A stretch of DNA of 64,000 nucleotides from Saccharomycopsis malanga (GCA_004014935.1 CP025323.1:2356001-2420000), one strand, 5' to 3'. Shown: positions 18,035-29,965, counted from the stretch's first letter. A program made the numbers and translations. Notes: generated from the letters alone by a model not told the origin.

Positions 18035-19020
18035 TTTTACCATTGCCAGGTGGCCAAGTTGGATGAGCCATCTTGCCCCAGTGCGGCGTTTCTCACTTGG
18101 GGTTTTGGTCTTCGATTCCCGCTCTTGTCGTTTTGAATAATTACTGAAGGTTTTATTATATTAAATCAGTACTGTTCCTATTATTTTTGTTTGAAAAAAC
18201 ATACTTTAACGTTATGTGTTTTTTTCCATTTATTGTGTTGTTTATAGTAAGACTATTCAAATTTGGGAATACATATTTGATATATCGCAAAATGGGCAAT
18301 TTTGGCAAAAAGTTGATTCTTTCAAATCATATTCTAGAGTCTATAAAGGAGACCAAACCAAACAACAATTATATTTCAATACTCTGTAAATTCTAATGTT
18401 TTATACCGTGTATTTTGTGTTTAATTGTTGGCTTTCGTAAATCATTTAATAGTGAGAAAATATCATTTTGTCTAAAATAACACATAAGATGTTAAAAATC
18501 ATGCTTTTTCACCTCTCAGAGAGACTTTCCTAATTTAGTAATGTTATTCCACAGTTTCTGATTGTTTTTAGTTTTATTTGCACTTCCTTCGGGATTTGAA
18601 TAAGGCTTTGTTCGAAACAAACGCTCATATCAAGAGCTAAAAAAGATACGGTTTATTATATGTTAGTAGAGACACTTCTAGTTGGCAAGAACCATTATAT
18701 ATTGTTGAGCTAGCATATCTAAACTGCTGTTGTACATTGCTACTTTATGGGGTTCTGTAAAACATGATGTGCTCGTCGATAAGCTTTCTATATTGGTTAA
18801 GGGGAGTCTGTTTCACAAAAAACATTTATTCCTTACAAGTTATTGTTGCAAGTGGTTTACTGTTACTTTGACTTTTATATTTTGTTCTTTCAGCTGTTCC
18901 TGTTTCTAATTTGCTATATTACATTATTACGGAAGCGGTAAATTGACTGTAAATCGGTGATAAAGTTTGGCTGTTTTTTTGCCAAAAATTATAAGAGAAG
19001 TTTTAGTTTTTGATACAATG
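18035..19020 (+). mobile_element. family-B repeat, near full length
   Basis: Head TTGCCAGGTGGCCAAGTTGG then a shortened middle (no CTGCACTATT units), GGCGTTTCTCACTTGGGG and TCGATTCCCGCTC. The body carries family landmarks: TTTTGGCAAAAAGTTGATTC, CATATTCTAGAGTCT, CACCTCTCAGAGAGAC. The far end is near 19010 (ACAGTCAATTTACC, GCCAAAAATTATAAG). Confidence 0.8.
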
Positions 19021-19284
19021 ATATAAAAGTTGTAGTGAAAGAGGTTTATTGTTGAAATAATATAATGAGCTTTAAAATTACGCTTGATTGTATTTTTATT
19101 TTTAGTATTATCGAAAAACCATTGATTTGTTTTATAAAAATGAGTAACATTTGACCACTGGACAGGATAATTCAACAACTAATACTCTCACGGAAGATAA
19201 AACAACCTGACAGATAAATTAAAGACTACATGACTTCACAGTCAACTGCAACACAACCTTGACAAAATTAAAAACAACTGGGCA

Positions 19285-19372
19285 AGATAAATAGCACAAG
19301 ATTGGGCTTTACCATGGCGCGTATATACGAAACTGGTATCTATTGGACTCTAAATACTAGATATTAATTAAA
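19285..19372 (+). mobile_element. family-A SINE-like repeat, fragment
   Basis: Only the 3' part remains: ATTGGGCTTTACCATGGCGCG, TATATACGAAACTGGTATC, ATTGGACTC and TAGATATTAATTA. Confidence 0.6.
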
Positions 19373-21925
19373 CAGCTAAAAACAATCCAAAAACCACTCT
19401 AAATAAACTAAATAAACTAAATAACATTTGATCAACTAAACAACATTTCAATTACAAAACTCCAATCATTTATCCCATCAATAACAAAGCTGCTTTGATA
19501 TTTACTTAACCAACTTAGCCATGTTGAAATTCATCTTATGTATACATTCAAGTATAATCACCTGACAAACGCATGTTAGCTTCTGACCCAATCATATTAA
19601 GCCACATGCTAGTCAGGAGGTCCCACGTGACGCTTTACAAAGCAACACATGCCTTTCACATGACCAAGTACGGTCAAGAATGGGTTTACCATGGCAAAGG
19701 AAAACGTTATGATGCATGAAACAGATGCAGTATATTGCATCAAAAAAATAAAAAAAGAAGCCAAAAAGCATTTATAAATTGCAGTTTACTACAACTTTAC
19801 CACCAACAATTGATACAGTTATCAATTTTTGGATTTTTCATCTTTAATGAATTCTTCTCCAAACTAATTTTGTGTCTTTGGAGCCGAAATATGCTACAAT
19901 ACCTTTTTACTTTTATTTTATTTACTTTTTCATTTTGGATTGCTGCATGCAGCTGCTTGGAAAAGCGGCTATTTCTGTTTTGGTTTATCTAATCGCTCAT
20001 AAATGTGCATATGCATATGCATAAGAAACAATTGAATAAGCCCAGAAAGCTTGCAGTGCAGAAACTAATTTGCGTTTCAGAACTGTAATTTAGTTATTAT
20101 ATGAATGAATTAGGGTTGTAAAGCGCATGCGTTGCATAATTGCCTCTTCTGCATCCTCGACTACATGCTTGTACATTCCATGCATGCAATCAATAACTTG
20201 CATACTTTAACAATTGCATCACGTGCTTAGCTCGCAACGGTATTTGTTTACCAAACATTGGTTCTTTTTAGTTACCTAAACTCACAAGAATTTTCATATT
20301 ATTGACAACTTAAAACACGCTAAATAAAATCATTTATTTTTCTGATTATTTTTCTGTTGTTTTTTATTTACTTTTAATAACCATCTGTTAATGAATGCAT
20401 GCTACTGGTTTTAAGGTTTTTACTTTTTTGTTACTATTTATCTGCAAAGGTGCAGCTGTGCATTTTGCCTGGCATTTCTCCATGTTAAAACGCGTCTCTG
20501 CATATGAGATACGCAACCTACAAATATTTTGCTGCCCAACCTATGTAATTATAACAGCGAAACTAGTTGACATTTCAGAATTGACCAACTTAATCAACGT
20601 ATTGTATTAATACTCAATGTTATCCTGGCACGTACCAATGGCTCATAAAAATGCACACGCAAATTTGCAAAATGTTACAGATTCTCATGCATGCACAACT
20701 TTAAAAAAAGAAGTAAAAAATATGCATGCAGGATACCAGGAAAAAAATACTGCTGCATATGCATATGCATGCATAAATGCAAGCTGGTGGGCATGCATAC
20801 TTGTATGTATGTATGCATGCATGCTTGGGTTTGTTCACTAATTTGTTAAGTTTTACGTACTACTCATGGTGAGTGTTGTTAAACATTTGTTTAGGCAACC
20901 TAGTCCCAGTCTTTAAAAATCTGTTAGTAATATCAACAAGTCTTGTTGGTCACAAAAAAAGTATATACATCTAGCTTATGAATGCAGATACTGCTGCGCC
21001 CATGCATGGACGTAAGCGTGCACATTCATGTCCCACGGCATTCCCGCATACGTGAGATCCTGCAAGGAATAGGTACCTTCTCCGGGTAATCAATGTGCTT
21101 TTCGCATATTGGCAGATGAATTTGAACAACAATCGATTCTAGATGGTTGACTGCGCGATGCAATGCAAAAAGAATATTGATTATTTGGAGTTTTGAAATA
21201 AGTATAGTTGGCGAAAGGGGAGCAACCTTCCAAAATGAGTTTACTCGGTATTAAAGTTTTCTGCGTCTTAATAACAAAGGAAACTGCAATTTCTGCATGC
21301 AGCAAGGAGTTGCCCTCGCAACAGAGTTAGAGAGCACATTGGGAACTGGAATGTTGCGCTTTCAGTGACATTATGCGGGTAAAAAAAAAGAGAGAACAAA
21401 ACAAAAAAATAAAAAACATAAAAATAAAAAATAAAAAAATAAAAATAAAAATAAAAACAATTAAAAATAAAAAAAAAACGTTAGTCCGGCATTGCAGTGC
21501 AGCTTGCGTGCGCCAAGCCTAAACTTGGAGTTATAGAAATATCAGTGGAAAACATACAAGATTGCACCAAGCAAAACACTAGTGGTAAGTAACTATAGTT
21601 GTATATATGTATCACTGATGTAAAACGTACGTCTATATATATTATATATATGCTGTTGTTTCGTATCGTGATCTTGTCCAAAAAGGGCCAATATGCGCCG
21701 GATGTATATGCACGATTCATGTGAACGCAGCAAGAATATGCAGGAAAAAATACAGGGGTTGAGATATCAAGTCTATATTCTCTATATAAATATATACGGT
21801 CCACTCTCAGTGAATATTCGATTAACAGGCGTGTAGAAGCCGAAGTGAGCTTGGGAAGAAAAAATATAAGCAATTATTGTAAAGAATACGTCTTTTAATT
21901 TACAAAGGTTGATTGGATCATGCGA

Positions 21926-22020
21926 TTTCCCCTGAAAGGTTTTCTTTTGAGGCTAATTTCCCCCCGAACGCTGGGTAATTCCCCCTTCCCCCGGATAATA
22001 CTTGGAATTTTCCCCTAGAT
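21926..22020. promoter_or_regulatory. cluster of TTCCCC boxes
   Basis: In 95 bp there are five TTCCCC strings: TTTCCCCTG, TTTCCCCCCG, TTCCCCC, TTCCCCC and TTTTCCCCTAG. Such strings overlap known stress-element (CCCCT), Mig1 and Nrg1 type sites. They stand out in an AT-rich region and repeat a common AATTTCCCC frame. Confidence 0.45.
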
Positions 22021-22853
22021 CACTTATCACTGGAAATGCACTTCAGCCAGCATCTGCAACGCATTTTGCATTTTGCAGGTATGCATGCATCCGTGCATTT
22101 TTATTGCATTGTATTTTATTGCATTGCATTGCGTTGCAGTATTATTATCATGCATGCAGGCGTGCTTTTGCAAATTGCTTACTTTTTTTCTTACTATAGC
22201 GTATATGCACAACGAATGCAATAAAAGTTGGGTTCGGCGACAATGCCGAAGATTGGACTTTTCCATGGTTCAGCTTTGTTACTCTACAAAGTAGCAAATA
22301 TTTGTATATAATAAATCAGCTGAACATTTCACAATTATGATGCAAAATGCTCAACCCTTGCTACATTTTGTTTTGGTATGCAGTGGCAATATTCACTATT
22401 GCTGATCAGTGCATTTTTTTTTCTTTTTCAATCATGCAAATGCCACTTGTTTGCATAACATACTGCATATGCATAAATGATACAGTAGGCTTACAGTTGT
22501 TATACAGTCTCGGGGAAGCTTTCAACTTATGAATCAAATTGTGTTTTATAACATATATTGTTTTTGTTTGTTTGCTGTAAACATTGCGTGGTACTGCCGA
22601 TATGATTTATGCAATTTTATTCATGCGGTTTAGTTATTCTTTACTTTTTTTTATTTATCAAGCCGGATGGGCCATCCGATCGCTTGGAAAATAAAGTTAG
22701 ATCAAGCGTCTAAAGCTATTGTTGGTGTTTAAAGTTTAGCTGTATGTTGTGGTGCAACCTGCGTACAAGAACATACTTTTCTATTAATAAAGCAAAATTT
22801 TAAGGGTTAAAGTGACGTAAATCGCACAGGAGAAACGCATGAGAGTGGACGCG

Positions 22854-22902
22854 AAATGCATGCGTGAATGCATGCATGCATGCACGCGTGTGCGCGAGCG
22901 CG
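22854..22902. repeat. GCAT repeat running into an alternating CG/TG tract
   Basis: Several TGCA/TGCATGCATGCATGCA units pass directly into GCGTGTGCGCGAGCGCG, an alternating purine-pyrimidine run able to form Z-DNA. A similar TA-to-TG/CG run is at 23183-23250. Confidence 0.7.
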
Positions 22903-23182
22903 ATAAAACCAAAATTCTGTGATTATTGAAAGAAAAAGCATGCATGCATATACTCGCGTTGCACCGGAACCATTCAATACAATCGAGCCAAAAATTGTTA
23001 GTGCACCTGTCAGCTACGCCTCTTCTGCACGACAGCACATTACTGTACAGTTCCTTGCATAGAAACAGCAACGATCCCCAAACCTAAAAGTTTTGCTTTT
23101 TCTGCAGGAAAACCTTAAAAAAACAAATAAAACACCTGCAGAAATCAAGAGGAACTTAGAGAAGCAGTTTGCTTCACCGTTC

Positions 23183-23250
23183 TAGCATATATATACATAT
23201 ATATATATATATATGCATGTGTGCGTGTGTGCGCGTGTATGCCCTCACGC
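23183..23250. repeat. (TA)n / (TG,CG)n alternating tract
   Basis: Continuous alternating purine-pyrimidine DNA: about 28 bp of TA repeats, then TGCATGTGTGCGTGTGTGCGCGTG, followed by GGCATGGCATGGCAT. It is a likely site of polymorphism and of unusual DNA structure. Confidence 0.75.
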
Positions 23251-24066
23251 GTGGCATGGCATGGCATACATCAAATCTTTTGAAAATGCTACGCACCCAA
23301 AGTGGTTTGTTTATAATTGCAGGGTATCTCTGGTGTTCTTCCGATGAGCAAAATTAAATGTCTCATGTTAGAGTAGTAGATGTGGGTGTGTACCAGCTTT
23401 GGGACAATTAAGACATGCCTTGTATATTATTGTTTGCACGCATGCATGTATGAACAACTGCAATTTTGTATGCAAATGCATGCGTGCATGGGTTACTGCT
23501 GCTTGATGAGAATTCATTGAACATGACAAATTTATGTTTTTTCTACATGTTGTAACATTCAAAGAATCAAAAAAAAAAAAAGCCTAATGGTTGGCCCAAA
23601 ACACTACTAATCGAACTATTTTATAACATGGTGCTTTGTAATTGACAATGCAATAATATGTAGTCTAACGCATCAATCAGATAGATGCATGTTTAAGACC
23701 CTTAGACCAGGTGATGCAAAAAAGCCGGTTTGTACATAAAGTTTGCTTTTATTCCAACAAATAATACGGTGCGGCTGCATGCACGCATGCAAACTTTAAC
23801 GTAAAAGTTGCAGTACTTGCATGTCTCCCGGACAATCTAAACTTTAATTTCATGCGCCCGCATTTGATTTATTTTTTTTTTTCCTCTCAACAGGCCTGTT
23901 TTGAGCAATTCGGAATTTGGCTAAATCTTATAAAACCAAACTGGGACCCGCTCGCTGTTTATGTTTTGTTTTTTTTTTTTGGTCTATTTTTTGGTTTTTG
24001 GTTGGATTAATTCATAATATAACCTGCCTACAAATAGGCATACATTACATACCGCAGCACATATAC

Positions 24067-26019
24067 ATGATGGCACAGAAGCATAGACAACTCGAGTCGC
24101 CAATACCTCCTCAAACAAGAATAAAGCGGCAGGACATATCGCCTGCAAGTGTGCAGCAGGCAACACAGCAGGCAGCGCAGCAGACAACGCAGCAGCACCA
24201 GCAGCCAGCATTACATCCTTTGGCACAGCTAGATTTGGAAACAAGCGATACATGGGCTGCATGTGCAAAATGTGCGCTTACTATTGGACACTTGGAACTT
24301 GCATTTAATGCATGTCAAAAGGCTTTGGAGAAGAACAGCGCGAATTTATTAGCCCTTTGTACAATTGCCCAAACATATAGAGAGGACGATTTGAAGAATT
24401 CAGGGCACGTGGGCGCAGAGAATGCATTATCTATACTTGGAGATGCGTTAACAAGATACCCGGGTCTAGGCAACGAGGTGAGCATACTTAAGGAACTTGC
24501 CGAATGCCAGTTCGAAAAAGGCATGTACGACCAAGCACATGCTACATTGGAGCGCATCATACAGATACATGACAGCGACCCACAGGTGTGGTTGTTGGAA
24601 GGCAAGTCTTTAATTAGAATGGGACAGCGAAATACCAAGCATTTGGCGGTAAATGCGTTCCGTAGTGCTCTAGTAAGAGTATCGAAGCCACTTTCGTTTA
24701 AAGATGCAAATATATCGAGACTGTGTCATTCTGAATTAGCAGCAATTGCGTTTTCAGAGGGTAACATTGAAACTGCGACCATTGAGCTTAATAGTACGCT
24801 TGGACTTCCACTTCCGAACGATGCGCAGAAGTTTGAACTATCATGCACCTGGTGTGCGTTGGCGATAACAAGAGAAAGCAACGGCGACATTCAAGGTGCA
24901 TTGCAGATATGCGAGACTGCAGAAAAGCTGTTGGGGTACTATCCGCGGCTTTTGATTACCGAAGCCTACTTGCTATTGCTTCAACCAACATATGAATCTG
25001 CAGCAAAAGCTGTAATGTTACTTCAACATGTGCTTCAAAAGACGGAGGATAATAAGGAGGGTGACTTTTTGCCATATTATCTCTTAGGGTCTGCATATGC
25101 ATTTGTTGATGATCCTGCAAACGCATACGAGGCACTTCATATTGCGCTTTCTAGAGCGCCTACACTGGCGTTCCCTTGGCTTTCCGTGGGATGCTTGTAT
25201 TTGAAACTTAACCAGCTCCGAGACTCGCTTGCAGCTTACTCAAAGGCTGCCAAGTTGAAGGAGGAAATTGTAGGATATGCAACATCTGTGGTCACATGGA
25301 AAGGGTTAGCATGCGTGTACGAGCGGTGCGACAAGCAATTTTCTGACGCTGCAAATGCATGCAACCGCGCAGCGACGTATGCAAGGCTTGCAGGAGACTT
25401 GAGAAGCCAGGCGCAATTGGAGCAACGGGCTCATGCGCTTTTGGCTGCTTCTAGAGGAGAAGCACCTATTCCTAAGTTGCAGCCACCCCCAGACCCGCCT
25501 TTGCAGCTTTTGAGAGATTTAGTTATCTTGTCACCACAAGAAAGATTGGCTTTAATTGCTAGACAAACCGCACAACAACAACAGGCTGAACTGTTGCCCC
25601 AGCCGCAACCCCAGCCACAACCACAATCACAACCCCAGCCTCAGCCCCAGCCTCAGCCAATGCATTTCCAGCATCCCACCGCGCCTCCTCCGCCACTTCC
25701 TCAACAATACTCGCCGCGTCATCAGGTAAATTACCAACAATTTGCCACCCGGCAACCAGTGGGTTACCAGCAACAGTACCAATTAGCTCCTGTCAACAGA
25801 GACGGCCAGTCAACACCTCTTCCTAGACCCTCTGTAACCCTCCCTTCTCCGACCAGCACGTCCCAGCCACCGGACCCGCAATACCATTATCCGCAGGGAA
25901 AATCCGTCCCTCCTATTGCTGCTCACCAGCCCGTGGTAGCTGCACCGCCACAAATCCGTCCCGGAGCTCACTATTCACAATTTCCTCATCCAGATCAGCG
26001 TCCACGTGAGTACATTTAG
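24067..26019 (+). CDS. divergent Ssn6/Cyc8-like TPR co-repressor protein
   Basis: A 650-residue protein with Gln-rich flanks and a central block of tetratricopeptide repeats (about residues 55-475). The first repeat (DTWAACAKCALTIGHLELAF) and the last ones (FPWLSVGCLYLKLNQLRDSL; VYERCDKQFSDAANACNRAA) align with those of Cyc8/Ssn6, the TPR subunit of the Tup1 co-repressor. The middle repeats are much more diverged than usual for this conserved protein. The C-terminal third is a Gln/Pro tail (QPQPQ repeats, then PPPPLPQQ). The frame is open from 23917, but the first ATG is 24067. Three CTG codons lie in weakly conserved positions. It may be a fast-evolving paralogue rather than the main SSN6. 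Confidence 0.7.
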   Translation: MMAQKHRQLESPIPPQTRIKRQDISPASVQQATQQAAQQTTQQHQQPALHPLAQLDLETSDTWAACAKCALTIGHLELAFNACQKALEKNSANLLALCTIAQTYREDDLKNSGHVGAENALSILGDALTRYPGLGNEVSILKELAECQFEKGMYDQAHATLERIIQIHDSDPQVWLLEGKSLIRMGQRNTKHLAVNAFRSALVRVSKPLSFKDANISRLCHSELAAIAFSEGNIETATIELNSTLGLPLPNDAQKFELSCTWCALAITRESNGDIQGALQICETAEKLLGYYPRLLITEAYLLLLQPTYESAAKAVMLLQHVLQKTEDNKEGDFLPYYLLGSAYAFVDDPANAYEALHIALSRAPTLAFPWLSVGCLYLKLNQLRDSLAAYSKAAKLKEEIVGYATSVVTWKGLACVYERCDKQFSDAANACNRAATYARLAGDLRSQAQLEQRAHALLAASRGEAPIPKLQPPPDPPLQLLRDLVILSPQERLALIARQTAQQQQAELLPQPQPQPQPQSQPQPQPQPQPMHFQHPTAPPPPLPQQYSPRHQVNYQQFATRQPVGYQQQYQLAPVNRDGQSTPLPRPSVTLPSPTSTSQPPDPQYHYPQGKSVPPIAAHQPVVAAPPQIRPGAHYSQFPHPDQRPREYI

Positions 26020-26540
26020 TTGGTAAAGAATTAGGAGTGTGCTAGAAATTTGAAGTTTTTTGTTCTTTATTGTTACATCTGTCGTTTTAAAGCGTGTTTT
26101 GATAATAAAGAATGGTTTTCTTCAAGATGTTTTGCTTTGTAGATTTGACTTTTGAGCATTTTAATGACAGTTCTGTATAATACTAAAAGTTTTGAGAATA
26201 TTTCCAGAATAAATAGTCTGAAAATGACTTGAAGTAATTTTTTCACTCGATTAGCTGAAAAATAAGCAGTAGACTTTGGTCTAGGCCATGTTTGGTCCTT
26301 TTCAAACTGGATATATTCGTTTTTATTCACAGATATACCTTTTGATACTTTTCTGTATATTCCAATTGCCGCTGGGCCGTATGGATACAAATATTGAGTA
26401 AAAATATTAAAATATAGAATGTTATAGTGAATTGTAAATGATAATATCTTATACTTCGAGCCCAGTGCATCTATTCAAATTCATAATTAACAAACATGTT
26501 CAATAACAGCAAGACATTTGAAGCTGCAACTTGAATAGGG
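26020..26540. other. intergenic region, no gene seen
   Basis: AT-rich. A 105-codon reverse frame (26073-26390) has no recognisable feature. A family-A tail fragment (ATATCTTATACTTCGAGCCC) is at about 26442-26475, and an AGTAGACTTTGGTCTAGGCCAT piece near 26267 matches the middle of the long family-A copy. Confidence 0.4.
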
Positions 26541-27250
26541 GAAGTTGAAGTATGTTAGTTTGACAATATAGAATGATTATTATTGAATAAAAGTCCCCCT
26601 GAGAATTTATAATAAACAAATACTTTTTTCAGCCCTTGAGATACGCGTTTCTTTGAAGTGAAAGCACGTCCAAACACTGGAGAAAACACAGGTGAAACCA
26701 AAAGCAACTGAAAACTATGGAATTTTGTCAAGAAATTAAGAAACTATTTCCGAGGACTGAAAAACAAGATTTTTAACAAAATATGTATTAATTTCGACAA
26801 AATGATACTTTATCACTAATAAATAATTTGATAAGGCCAAATATCAAAGCAAAGTACATGGTATAAAACATTAGGACTTGAAAAGTATAAAGAGTCAATT
26901 GTTGTATGATTTGGTCTGCTGTAAAGACTCTAGAATATGATTTCAAAGAATCAGCTTTCTGGAAAAACTGACAATTTTCAGTTATATCAAATATTTATAG
27001 GTAAATCTGCCACTTTTTCTTATAAATAGTACAATAACATAGCAACGACTTTTAAAATTATATTGTATGTTTTTGTAGGTCAAAAAAACCTGCAGTTCAT
27101 TAATTTAATTCAATAAAACGTTTGATGATTAGTCCAAAACGACAAGAGCGCGAATCGAGTCCCAAAACCCAAAGTGAGGAACGCCACACTGCCGCATGAT
27201 GGCTCAACCAACTTGGCCACCTGGCAATAGTAAAGCATATAGGCATATAA
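26540..27250 (-). mobile_element. family-B repeat, truncated
   Basis: Head on the reverse strand at about 27130-27230 (TTGCCAGGTGGCCAAGTTGG near 27227-27208) with GCGCGAATCGAG box and no CTGCACTATT units. The body runs leftward with landmarks such as TTCTAGAGTCTTTACAG and AGGGGGACTTTTATTC, and the far end is missing. Confidence 0.75.
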
Positions 27251-27512
27251 TATCTTATATTTCGAGCACTGTGGCCAGCGGCCCAAATTATTGAATAAAA
27301 GAACAATTTGATATGGTTTATTGTGAAGTTATGCAAATTGATGATGAGGTTATATTGTTTTAGTAAAAAAGTACTTCTACGATTAGATACGCAATGTAAG
27401 GATCAGATTGTTAAGACCCTAAACAGGATATATATACAGTTTAATCACACGCATTAAAAAAATCTATAAAAGTGTCAAGTATTATTAAAAATCTATAAAA
27501 GGAACAGGTATT

Positions 27513-28487
27513 TTACAAACACAAAGACTTCTTGACTGCCTGGTACGTTTTTACAGTGTTAAAAAGGCCAGATCCAAAGCCGAGGGCGTAGTAAACGTAT
27601 TTTGAAATGCCCAAGCTGAACAAGTCAATCAAATCAAAGCCTAAATCGCAAGTGTTTTTATACAATCCCAAGGTTGTGATGTTAATCTGGTGATCCAAAT
27701 CGTCGATTTGCGCGGCGTACTCTTGAGCAGAAATTTTTTCGTCATCAAGACCTTCTCGGATCAAAGTTTCTTTGGCCACCTGTAGCTTGGAGAGTTTTAA
27801 AGAGGAGATGCGAAGTTGGCACAAGATATCCGCAAGCCAGATGATTTCGTCAGCCTTGCTGATGATTTTCTTTGTCTTTGGATGCTGTTCAGTTTTGTAG
27901 AAGCGGAGTTTGAACAAAAGACCCAACTCGTCGACAATTCCGTACGACGTGTCGATGAAATCGGTGATAAAGTCGTAAGAAGCTACGTATTTCTTGATGT
28001 TTCCATTTGAAATGTTGTTGCTTACGTTTTGGGTGAGACTCACCACTCTGAACGGCGTTTTTCCAAATCTCAATGTTTGACGGAACAACGAAAGCCCATT
28101 GGCAACACCTTCCAACCTGTCAATGTACTGACGAAACAAAAGAAACTTGATGTAGTTCACTACAAATACCGGATTTGTAAGCAAAAGATGTGTCCATTGC
28201 TTCAGACGGGCCTTTTCTACAGTGACAAGAGTTAATAGTTTGGTGTTATGCGCAAGAAACGACTTTTGAAACTGCCCAGAATGATAGACAAGAAACTTGA
28301 TCAAATATTGCACCAATTTTCCAATAGAATTCTTCCCTGAAAGTTCGCCAATCATTCTGTTTAAGATCTCAAACATCGTCACAGGCTTTCTTCTTTTATA
28401 CTCGCCAGTAACTTTTTTCTTTCTTGCTTCTTTATCACGGTTCATAGCATTTGCAGTCCTGTTCTCCCTAGCAGCACCAGTAGACAT
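27513..28487 (-). CDS. peroxisomal membrane Pex11-family protein (Pex25-like)
   Basis: Peroxin of the Pex11/Pex25/Pex27 group, which shapes and divides peroxisomes. The family pattern is seen in KLVQYLIKFLVY, then RLEGVANGLSLFRQTLRFGKTP (the Pex11 LSLFRKxLRFG signature), a central amphipathic and charged region, and the C-terminal hydrophobic stretch FDLIDLFSLGISKYVYYALGFGSGLF. The frame is open to 28559 but lacks an ATG there. The ATG at 28487 gives 324 residues with a basic N-terminus (RDKEARKKK). The length is nearer Pex25 than the shorter Pex11. Confidence 0.8.
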   Translation of the reverse strand: MSTGAARENRTANAMNRDKEARKKKVTGEYKRRKPVTMFEILNRMIGELSGKNSIGKLVQYLIKFLVYHSGQFQKSFLAHNTKLLTLVTVEKARLKQWTHLLLTNPVFVVNYIKFLLFRQYIDRLEGVANGLSLFRQTLRFGKTPFRVVSLTQNVSNNISNGNIKKYVASYDFITDFIDTSYGIVDELGLLFKLRFYKTEQHPKTKKIISKADEIIWLADILCQLRISSLKLSKLQVAKETLIREGLDDEKISAQEYAAQIDDLDHQINITTLGLYKNTCDLGFDLIDLFSLGISKYVYYALGFGSGLFNTVKTYQAVKKSLCL

Positions 28488-28944
28488 GATAACAGTCACA
28501 GTCAATAGTATAACTTCCAAATAACCTGCTCTATTACAGCAACTTTTTATTTTGGACAAAGTGTCACTCTTTTTACGTGATGACTGTTTTCCAATTTTTC
28601 AGGACTCCGAAACGGATCACCAACTATGGAAATTGTCTTAGATCAGTATCCATAGTGTGAGGATCATAGATTACAGTTGCCAACCATTCTACACCCTTAT
28701 GCTAATTGTGGCTACATCATCTCTTAATAACAAAAACACCGTAAACAGCAGGACTTTTGCATACTTTAAAGCATTGTAGAGCCTCGTGTTAACGAAATTT
28801 CATCTTCAAACTCAAACCTCGTGAAAGATGATTGTTCTGCACTCATGATAACAGGGGCTATACTTATCCTAGATACAGTCAAGACCAAACACTTAACATG
28901 CAAAAAGAAAATGATATCTAATAATAACAATAATAATCTATTGA

Positions 28945-29965
28945 CTTGACACACCGTCGCATTAAAAACTGAAATTTACCTTATACTTGGTAAAAAAACA
29001 GCCAGAGTTTATTGCCAATTTACAGTCAATATAAAACTCTCACAAAAATGCACTAAAACAAATAAAAAAACTAGAACAGCGAAAAAAACATTTGCAACTT
29101 TGACTTGAAGAGAAATAAAAGTTAAAAAAACCAGAACCTATATATAGCTTATTAGTAAGCACATTACGCTTTACAGAGCCCCATGAAATATATAATGTAT
29201 AGCGGAACTTCAAATATGGTAGTTTGACAATGTATAATGATTATTGTCAAACATACAGTTCCTCTGAAAACCTATAATAAATAATAACTCTTTTAGCTCT
29301 TGATATGCGCCTTTCTTTGGAATAAAAGCTCATTAATTCGCTGAAAAAAGAAAAAAGAAAACTAACAGCAATCAAAAACTATAGAATAACGTCAGTAAAT
29401 AAAAGGAATCTTTATAAGAGGTGAAGATCACGATGTTCAACAAATTATATTCCAATTTCAACAAAAAGATTCTTTCTTGCTATTTGATAATTTGCAAATA
29501 CTTAATCTCAAAACGAAATACATGATAAAAAACTTTGGATTTTGCAGAGTATGGTAATATAATTTTTGTATGACGTGGGTTGTGGTAAAGACTCTAGAGT
29601 ATGGCTTAGAATAATCAACTTTTTTAAAAAATTGATAACTTTCTGTTTTATTAGAAATTTCTACAAAACTTTGATATTTTTTATTATAAATGGCAGTATA
29701 AATTAAGAAAAAATTTTAAAATGTTGGTGTATACTTTTTTAAATCAAAAGAATCAAAATAACACTAATTTAATCCAATAAAACGTTTGATGGTTACTCCA
29801 AAACGTCAATAGTGCGAATCGAGGACCAAAACCCCAAGTGAGGAACGCCACACTTATTTTTCTGCATCATTCTGCACTATTCTGCGCTATTTTGTGTGGC
29901 GCATGGCTCAACCAACTTGGCCACTTGGCAATAGTAAGGCATATAGGCATATAGGCATATTTTTA
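28945..29965 (-). mobile_element. family-B repeat, near full length
   Basis: Far end near 28950 (TGACACACCGTCGCATTAAAAAC). The head on the reverse strand at about 29815-29935 has CCAAGTGGCCAAGTTGG, a GCGCCACACAAAATAGCGCAG stem and three 10-bp CTGCA(C/T)YATT units, then a TCGATTCGC box. It is very similar to the copies at 41200-42165 and 46395-47460. Confidence 0.85.

Larger units (their letters stand above)
19980..23850. promoter_or_regulatory. TGCATGCA-dense gene-free region upstream of the SSN6-like gene
   Basis: A gap of about 4.5 kb before the SSN6-like ATG with no credible gene. It holds at least fifteen GCATGC or longer TGCATGCA strings (near 20180, 20392, 20687, 20722, 20763-20823, 21294, 22081, 22150, 22858-22885, 22939, 23440, 23476, 23778), often overlapping with GCATATGCAT. 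TGCAT is the core of sites known for APSES factors such as Efg1 and Sok2/Phd1. The density is far above that of other spacers in the window. A role as a long regulatory region is inference. Confidence 0.5.
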
